From Isohypsibius dastychi (lineage: Eukaryota; Tardigrada; Eutardigrada; Parachela; Isohypsibiidae), in NCBI GenBank assembly GCA_034696485.1, contig JAQIWT010000960.1:1-13398 (forward strand): DNA of 13,398 nt, in the 5' to 3' direction. The notes beneath the pieces are model-generated. The model was given only the letters and a program-made list of their open reading frames with translations, made no database searches and was not told the DNA's origin. The translations under genes were made by a program, and so were the position numbers. This document shows, one piece after another, positions 7,830 through 13,398 of this stretch (position 1 is the first letter of the stretch; the number at the start of each line of letters is the position of its first letter).

Positions 7830-9548
7830 ATGGGAAGATATTTTCACCTGACAGCGCTGCTACTAGTATTGCAGCAGCTTGTTGAAAGTATTCCTTTAGA
7901 CCAGATATCCTCGCCTAATTCGAATCAACCGATAGCTGCTTCGGGGTCAGCAGGATCGCTTAACGTCAGCTATTTCTTCGGGTCATCCGAAGGAGCCGAA
8001 AAATATCAGCTGGAAACTCAGCTGGCACGTAAGTCTGGTTTTCACATGTCAGAACCACAATAGACTGATCAAACTTCCCTTTTTCTAGCCACACTCGCAA
8101 GGGGATCGCGCTCGGCATCTTTCGGTGGTCTTGGAGTCCTCGCGCTTTTGCCGCTTTTTCAAGGGCTCCTCCAACAACAAACCGCTGCAAGGCAGGAACC
8201 CACTGATGCTGCTGCGACAACTACAGCTTCACCTCTGGCTGCATTGCTTCCTTTGTTACTTGGTACGTCATGCTAATTTTAACAGTGACTGCTAACCAAC
8301 TCCATATTTTAGCTGGTGGAGGTGGGAGCAGCGCAGGATCTCTTGGAAGTTTTGGTAGCATAGAAAGTATCGAGAGTAGGGAAGCTGGAGCAGGTGGCAT
8401 CAACTCGCTGCTCACGGCACTTGCAGCTTTGACAACCACTGCAGCACCAGCAGCCGCGAACATGATAGCTTCGCCGGGTAAAGCCAGCAAGCTTCACTTG
8501 CTAGAAGGCACTAATAAAGGTGCGACTCCTGACTGGAAATATTCTCATGACGACCCCAACGCCGCAGAATGTGTGGCGCGAAACCGGAGCGCTGTGTGTG
8601 ATAACGTGAGTGGATTTCTAAGTGATGCTCAATTATCTGTTATGAAATGTTAAACTTTAATTCAGCTGCCTGTGGACCGAATTCTCGCGCTGAGAAACGC
8701 TGTGATTGTCACGAAAGGTCAAAGCATTTACCGAGTGAAACCAAACGGCGAACCCATAGATATGAAGCCGACAATTTTTGATGTCAAAATTGAGCCAATC
8801 ACAGCAACTGCACAGATCAAAAACTTTTTCTTCGTCTTCCAAGTAAGATGGCCGGTGTGGATTCTTTTACTTCCATTTTTCATGTTGGGGGTGATTTTAA
8901 AGGGTGACCAATACACTAAATTTGACGCCAACCTGAAACAGGCGCCTGGAAAGTTCCCTCGGCAGATAAACAGCGGTTTCCCTGGAGTGATATCTCCAGT
9001 TGATGGAGTCTTTCAGCTCAATAATCACACCTATGTATTCATATCAGGTACATCGGTGAATCTGCTGTGAAATAATGCTGACTGTGTGATGAGTCTAAGG
9101 ATATTTCTAGGCAGTAAATTCGTATATTTCCAACCGGATGCAAATCCTAATGTTGACCCGAAATATAGTCCACAGTATTTGGAAAATGTCCCAGGAGCAC
9201 CGAACTCGGTAGACAGTGTTTTCACGATAAAGGATCGCAAGTAGGTTGACATGGTGTTCCTCACAGGCCTGTTGAATGTTTTGAATTTTCGAACACAGGT
9301 TCCTGTACAAAAACGGGATTATTTTTGAAATGGCACCGGAAGAAATGAAGGTGAATCGAGACTATACGTTTGCACGATGGACTCTCTGGTAACGTGAACA
9401 TCTCGAACAGGTTTTTCGGGAAACACCGGTTGTCAGCAGCTCGGAGAAAACGTGGTTAAAGTGTCCTGATATATTTCCGGCTCATTGCAGTTCAGAACGC
9501 CAGGTGTCGCTTCCGATCTCAAATGTGACTGAAACTCCCATTCCATGA
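7830..9548 (+). CDS. HPX2: secreted single-domain hemopexin-like protein
   Basis: Second paralog; 435 residues from eight exons: 7830-8028, 8089-8262, 8313-8605, 8666-8842, 8903-9047, 9111-9240, 9299-9350 and 9411-9548. The start is the ATG at 7830, giving the signal peptide MGRYFHLTALLLVLQQLVES. A long Ala/Gly/Ser/Thr linker carries hydrophobic stretches (FGGLGVLALLPLFQGLL; PLAALLPLLL). The propeller follows: blade 1 from 226 (VDRILALRNAVIVTKG), blade 2 to about 313 with SGFPGV, blade 3 314-362 (VDGVFQLNNHTYVFISGSKF), blade 4 363-408. The spacing of [VI][DE]..F, aromatic .Y/F.F and P.[YF]S..[FYL] matches the hemopexin repeat. Cysteines C211, C220, C408 and C416 flank the domain. Potential N-glycosylation sites include N45 (NVS), NRS at 215, NHT at 322 and NVT near the C terminus. 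There is no protease domain. It is closest to HPX1 in the propeller. Confidence 0.77.
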
Positions 9549-9906
9549 ATTAAACTCAGTGTTCCTTATTTATTTAAAATATGTTTGCAAATCTCTGCAG
9601 CAGCATCGCTTGTGAATTAGAAAAGTTACACTGAAAATTGAACGCCTAGATTTATTTTTCTCGCATAATTACAAAATGCGTATTAAATTTTATGACCAAA
9701 CGCGTCAGTTCTCCTCTTTATCACCCAAAACTCAAGTTAACACGTTTTGGCTAATAGTGACTTTCCCTCGATTTGAATGCGTCGGCATAACTGAAGCAGC
9801 ACTCAAAGTGTTTTTGGCATTCACATGCAACTTTGTTGTTGACGATCAATGCGGAAACAAACGACCTGGTTTCTGAAATCTTTGGTTTTTCTGGGAAGTC
9901 TGAATT
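9549..9906. other. Intergenic spacer HPX2-HPX3
   Basis: These 358 nt contain two ATTAAA hexamers, at 9549-9554 (immediately after the HPX2 stop) and 9682-9687. The second is the more reasonable polyadenylation signal. A plus-strand frame from 9676 to 9876 has no family resemblance or signal sequence. The remainder is taken as the 5' flank of HPX3. Confidence 0.4.
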
Positions 9907-11655
9907 ATGTTTCTTCCTGGCTTTGTTGCACTTTTCATCGTTGGATGTTATTTGTGTTCATGCGAAACCGATATTCCTGAATTTGCGCCGCCGGCCGCAG
10001 ACAATGACACAACCGCGATCCAACTTCGAGCCATCGGTAAAATTCACTGGAATCTTATTCCGACCTGTGTTTTTTTCGGTTAAAAAAATGAATGATTTTG
10101 TAGCACAAGCCACGAAACATTTTCAACCCAAACAGAACCGAGATGGAGGATACTCAGGAGGGGAAATGGGCAGCTTGCTTATGTATATCTTGAGGTTACA
10201 AGCGATCCTCCAAGCTTTGTCAGCCGGTAAATTCCTGTGTTTTCTCAAACCAGATTTTTTTATCAAATGGTTCTCGTTCCAGCCTCAGCAACTCCCGCTA
10301 CAACGCCAACAACCCCAACAACGCCAACCACCCCAACGACTCCTTCGACCCCAACAACAACTTTGGCGCCTGGTGCGCCAACTCCCGCTCCAACTCCGGC
10401 AACAACCACAACTACAAAGCCGACAACTCCACCACCACCAGCTGCAAGTAAGATTTCGGTCGAACATTGAATGGTCTCCCCAAACCTATCTTTTTTTCAA
10501 AAGGTCCTCCAGCCGGTCCTACTCTTCAACAAATAATGGCCGGTAAGTCGGAGACGGTTGCGGTCAGCTGCAACCATGGTGGAGGAATGAATACATTTTT
10601 GTTGTAGTTCTTGCGCTGACCGGTGGCCTAGGCGGTGGCATGGGCGGTGGCGGGAGTGACGACCCCAGCGAGCTGGCTCGCGGAATAGTTGAAAACGACA
10701 GAAAGTGTTATCCGACAGGGAGCCTCTGTGATCCCCATGTAAGTTTTTCTGTACGATCAATTAATGCCTCGTGTATAAAAATTGCAGACAAAAGACATCT
10801 ATTAGTCACCCCGCTGTTCGAAGTGTTACAAATGCTTGTTTCAGACAACCATTCGAAAAATCTTGGCCTTTCCTGACCATGTTCTAATCGTCGGAGATGA
10901 ATATGTCTTCAAAGCGGATCGACACGGAGTCATTCTGGACGGGACAGGTGAACCCAAGTTGTCCGCCTACGAGCATCTTGGTGGAAACCCAACTTCGACT
11001 ATGCGCATCGGCGACCTGTACTACACTTTCTACGTGAGCCTTTTTGAATAGGCGATTGAATATGGGTATGTTGAAAAACATTGACATTACAGGATGACCA
11101 TAAAACTGAAGCGTTCGACAAGAATGGCACAAGAATTTCACCAAAAGTTGATACAACATCCGTGTTCTTCGGCGTGAAGAACTTGGTCAAAGGAGCATTC
11201 CGCTTCAACGACCACACGCTCGCCATATTTTTTGGTAAACCTTTTTTTGTGATTGAAATGATGGTGAATAGTTATATTTCAGAGAAATATTTCATATTCT
11301 ACCAACCGCTTGTCAATCCTCCTGTTGATCCTCGCTTCAGTCCGCAACCAATCAGCGTTGTACCTGGAGGCCCGGCCACAATTGAGGGCGCTGTTGATAT
11401 TGATGGGAAAAGGTCGGATATTTCTGTTGCTGAATCCATCTTCTGTTTTGATACGTTTGTGTGATATGATCCAGGTATCTCTATGACAGCGACACACTTT
11501 ATGAAATTGCGAGTGACGAGATGAAGGTTTGTTGGACAGATATAGTATGGAATAGACGCGCGAAGACGAAATGTTTTTCTCAGGTGATTTCCGAAAGGCC
11601 GATCAGGGGATCAGGAAATCAAGGGTGGCTCCAATGTGAAAGTTACTGCAACTGA
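9907..11655 (+). CDS. HPX3: secreted hemopexin-like protein with a mucin-like Thr-Pro linker
   Basis: Third and most diverged paralog; 390 residues from ten exons: 9907-10036, 10104-10226, 10283-10447, 10504-10542, 10608-10738, 10845-11033, 11093-11234, 11283-11412, 11475-11526 and 11584-11655. The ATG at 9907 gives a signal peptide (MFLPGFVALFIVGCYLC). The linker has a Leu-rich helix (about 68-84), a Thr-Pro repeat (about 86-139), then LQQIMAVLALTGG and a Gly-rich segment. The propeller has blade 1 about 199-250, blade 2 to about 290, blade 3 291-339 (VKGAFRFNDH), blade 4 340-385. Cysteines are C186, C193, C385 and C389. Compared with HPX1/HPX2, the acidic residue opening blades 1 and 3 is replaced (R200, K292) and the FPGV turn has become FFGV. 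The C-terminal tail is only a few residues. No protease domain is present. Confidence 0.75.
10283..10447 (+). repeat. Thr-Pro repeat exon of HPX3 with a 9-nt period
   Basis: This exon encodes almost only Thr, Pro, Ala and Ser. From about 10299 to 10350 the DNA is a degenerate 9-nt repeat of the form ACAACNCCA, encoding Thr-Thr-Pro units. In animal secreted proteins such segments are typical O-glycosylation (mucin-like) stalks. Phase is 1 on both sides, so the exon can be skipped without changing the frame. Confidence 0.85.
10739..10844 (+). other. HPX3 intron with two competing acceptors
   Basis: This 106-nt intron is longer than the others in the array (48-67 nt). The homology-supported acceptor is TTTCAG ending at 10844, which starts blade 1 in the same phase as HPX1 and HPX2. 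A second acceptor (ATTGCAG ending at 10787) would give a stop codon at the sixth codon, before the propeller. Confidence 0.6.
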
Positions 11656-12278
11656 CAACATCCGGTTGGGCTTTCTAGATCGCAGACCAGAAAGTTTTCA
11701 TGAGACCAAAAGTTTATAACAATCAGCAATTGTTGATGATTTTTGTCCAAAAGTTGAAACTGAAAAATAAATTAAATGCCAAAATCCATCTACGTAAGGT
11801 ACTCGTTAGCTGAAAAGAGAAATTGAATCAACATCACAGAGATATCATGACAGAATGACGGTCTTTTAATATGGTCAAATACCCTCAAAATAAACAGCTC
11901 TAATATGGGTATTATGATTTTGTTTGGAAATTCGACCAACGGGAGTAAATCATCTCCAGCATTTTTTCAAAAACCGAAGAAATAGTATTTGGTGACCGAT
12001 GTGTGCTTCACTACGTTTTGCGAATACATTGTACATTGCTGTATATGTAGGTAGTCTCACCGCCTACGAACTGACCAGTCATCCGAACCACGTAAGAAGT
12101 TTTTAGGCATATAATTTTCGTAATATCTAAAACCTTTAGAACCTTTACGAGACAACGAACATGAACGGATGCCACCAAATTATTCTAAATAAACTGCTCT
12201 TTCAAATCACATTGTCCCGATCAAAATGTCTCTGGGAATATTTCTAATCTTCTGGTATGTCTTGAAATCCAGGTGGTT
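11656..12278. other. Intergenic region between convergent HPX3 and the small secreted-protein gene
   Basis: These 623 nt hold the HPX3 polyadenylation signal and, further right, the 3' flank of the minus-strand gene. A small imperfect direct repeat (AACCTTTAGAACCTTTACGA, near 12131-12150) and a 5-bp inverted repeat (GTAGG and CCTAC, near 12048-12066) were seen. No long frame, tRNA or other RNA gene was recognised on either strand. Confidence 0.45.
11766..11771 (+). promoter_or_regulatory. Polyadenylation signal AATAAA of HPX3
   Basis: A canonical AATAAA lies about 110 nt after the HPX3 stop on the coding strand, directly followed by an overlapping ATTAAA. It is the first such hexamer after the stop. 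Confidence 0.6.
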
Positions 12279-12856
12279 TTATCCGTACTCGGGTGCTGGG
12301 GGATCGACGGGGGCAGCGGCTGGAGCAGGAGCTTGAATCTGAAAAACACGACATTCTTTATTAAAGAAAGAACACAAAGTCGATCATCCTGATACCAGAG
12401 CCATAATCTGCTGAAGTTGTTCCGGTGTTATCTGACCACCAGCCGCACCTCCTTCCGCAGCACCGCTTGCTGGCTCCGGTGGACTTGCCGCACCCGCAGC
12501 ACTAAAAACAAACGAATGAACATACTTTCAATTGTCGCGAAAAGTTAGCTTTACCTTGCTGCTCCGGATCGATGCAAACCTCTCAGAATAGCTGCAAGAA
12601 ACACTTGAAGAATGGAATATGAACGAAACTTTTTACATACGGGCGAGAATTCCGACGGTTTCTTCTCGGCCTGGACCAGAATTTCCCTAAAGAGAACAAC
12701 TCGCTTTCCGGATGTTACAACGTTATCCAAACTTATCGGAGTTCTTGCCTGTGATAACCGTGCGCGCAAGCTGTCAGATTTCACTCCGTGGGTGATCAGC
12801 AATGCAACCACGACCGTAAAGGTCACCAGAATATTGAAGTTTCCTGTGCTCTGCAT
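12279..12856 (-). CDS. Small secreted Ala/Gly/Pro-rich protein, unknown family
   Basis: Four exons (12856-12637, 12591-12555, 12501-12396 and 12338-12279) join in frame to 140 residues. The N terminus is a signal peptide with hydrophobic core ILVTFTVVVALLI and a likely cleavage near VKS-D. The next segment (about 28-85) is basic and polar, ending in SILRGLHRSGAA. The tail is low-complexity Ala/Gly/Pro/Glu with one helical stretch, ITPEQLQQIMAL, then an Ala-Pro tail ending in PEYG. Exon 1 must use the donor GTAAAA at 12636; the nearby GTATGT at 12640 gives an immediate in-frame stop. The mature protein has no cysteine. I do not recognise a family. It is convergent with HPX3 and shares its LQQIMA motif, which may be chance. 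The exon model is inferred from splice sites and frame, without homology. Confidence 0.6.
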
Positions 12857-13398
12857 GCTGGATCGGAATGACGGAATGAAAGTTGCTCGAGGCTCGAAAA
12901 GTTAATCCTATTCTACAATCCGAACTTCGAGCAAAGTCACTGAAGAGATGGGTCCGCTTCGGAGTGCCGATCAGCAAAACATGCACAGCTAATGTTTTGC
13001 AAATCTGCTGGATGAGCAATTAAAGCACGTATACCACTTCTGGATTCACCTGCCGAAGCTGCCTGAAAAAATTGTTGTTTGTTAGCAAAAAAATAAATGG
13101 TTTCCGGATATTGTGGTTCATGGATGAATTCCAGTTCGGACTTCCGGGAACAAGGCCGAACAAAAAAGTAAGGTAGAACAAATGAATCTCAAACCGCATC
13201 AGAATTCTCGGTTTTGGATATCACACATGGTAGAAAGTGGTCATGTCTCCTTGTGACGCCGAAAGGTCACAGAAAACGCAGACGTGGTTCCCACATGCGG
13301 ACCGTAACGCATTGTCAGCTTTTCAGCAACAGGTGTAAATTTTCGAGAATGGTTTCTGTTCTAGAATCAAGTTAAGCTCAGCACAAAAATCAAGATTG
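12857..13398. other. Right-edge region without a supported gene
   Basis: These 542 nt include the 5' flank of the small secreted-protein gene. On the minus strand, AG at 13076-13075 and GT at 13061-13060 bracket a 13-nt segment that could be an upstream untranslated exon. Two overlapping short frames lie at 13241-13312 (minus, 23 codons) and 13243-13338 (plus, 31 codons, ending next to a donor-like GTGTAA). Neither shows a family motif. A gene start beyond the right edge is possible on either strand. Confidence 0.3.

Noticed and set aside
10285-10467. Minus-strand Trp/Cys/Arg-rich 60-codon frame
   Set aside because: It is the antisense reading of the Thr-Pro repeat; the striking composition is a by-product of the 9-nt repeat.
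9833-10546. Plus-strand frame of 237 codons with a Gln/Pro/Arg-rich end
   Set aside because: It is a different reading frame of HPX3 exons 1-4. The Gln-rich part is the Thr-Pro repeat read out of frame.
5845-11655. HPX genes as matrix metalloproteases
   Set aside because: No HExxH zinc motif, cysteine-switch prodomain or catalytic exon is found in any of the three genes or in the spacers between them.
5845-11655. HPX proteins as proven haem carriers
   Set aside because: The vertebrate carrier uses two propellers with histidines between them. Only one domain is present here and no haem ligand residues can be identified from sequence.
1-13398. CRISPR array, transposon, tRNA, rRNA or viral sequence
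   Set aside because: No regularly spaced repeats, terminal inverted repeats with a transposase or reverse transcriptase frame, tRNA T-arm consensus, or viral protein motifs were seen.

Overview
The window looks like animal nuclear DNA, most likely from a nematode with a compact genome. It carries seven protein genes on both strands. Thirty-eight GT-AG introns can be placed by reading frame and family homology; nearly all are 45-70 nt, and the longest is 145 nt. Several products are clearly eukaryotic: an Eaf6-type histone acetyltransferase subunit, an SLC35F membrane transporter, and the AC40 subunit of RNA polymerases I and III. Splice acceptors are mixed (cag, tag, aag) and lack the strict TTTTCAG of Caenorhabditis relatives. 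A clade I (Trichuris-like) nematode would fit, but the species cannot be read from the sequence.

Left half (1-5367): three conserved housekeeping genes. An MEAF6/Eaf6-like gene (1590 to 214, minus) and a nine-exon SLC35F1/F2-like gene (3621 to 1982, minus) lie on the same strand. A three-exon POLR1C/RPAC1 gene (4015 to 5321, plus) diverges from the transporter across a 393-nt shared upstream region.

Middle and right (5845-11655): three tandem plus-strand paralogs, called here HPX1, HPX2 and HPX3. Each encodes a secreted protein with a signal peptide, a low-complexity linker and a C-terminal four-bladed hemopexin-like domain bracketed by paired cysteines. None has a metalloprotease catalytic domain. 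The exons coding the propeller keep phase and nearly keep length (for example 130 and 52 nt in all three copies), while the linkers have diverged to Pro-rich, Ala/Gly/Thr-rich and Thr-Pro mucin-like sequence. This array is the most unusual content of the window. A role in binding a host or haem-related ligand is only a hypothesis.

Right edge (12279-12856, minus): a four-exon gene for a small secreted protein with an Ala/Gly/Pro-rich tail, convergent with the array. The remaining 542 nt to the window end have no gene I can support. No tRNA, rRNA, CRISPR, transposon or virus-like sequence was recognised.
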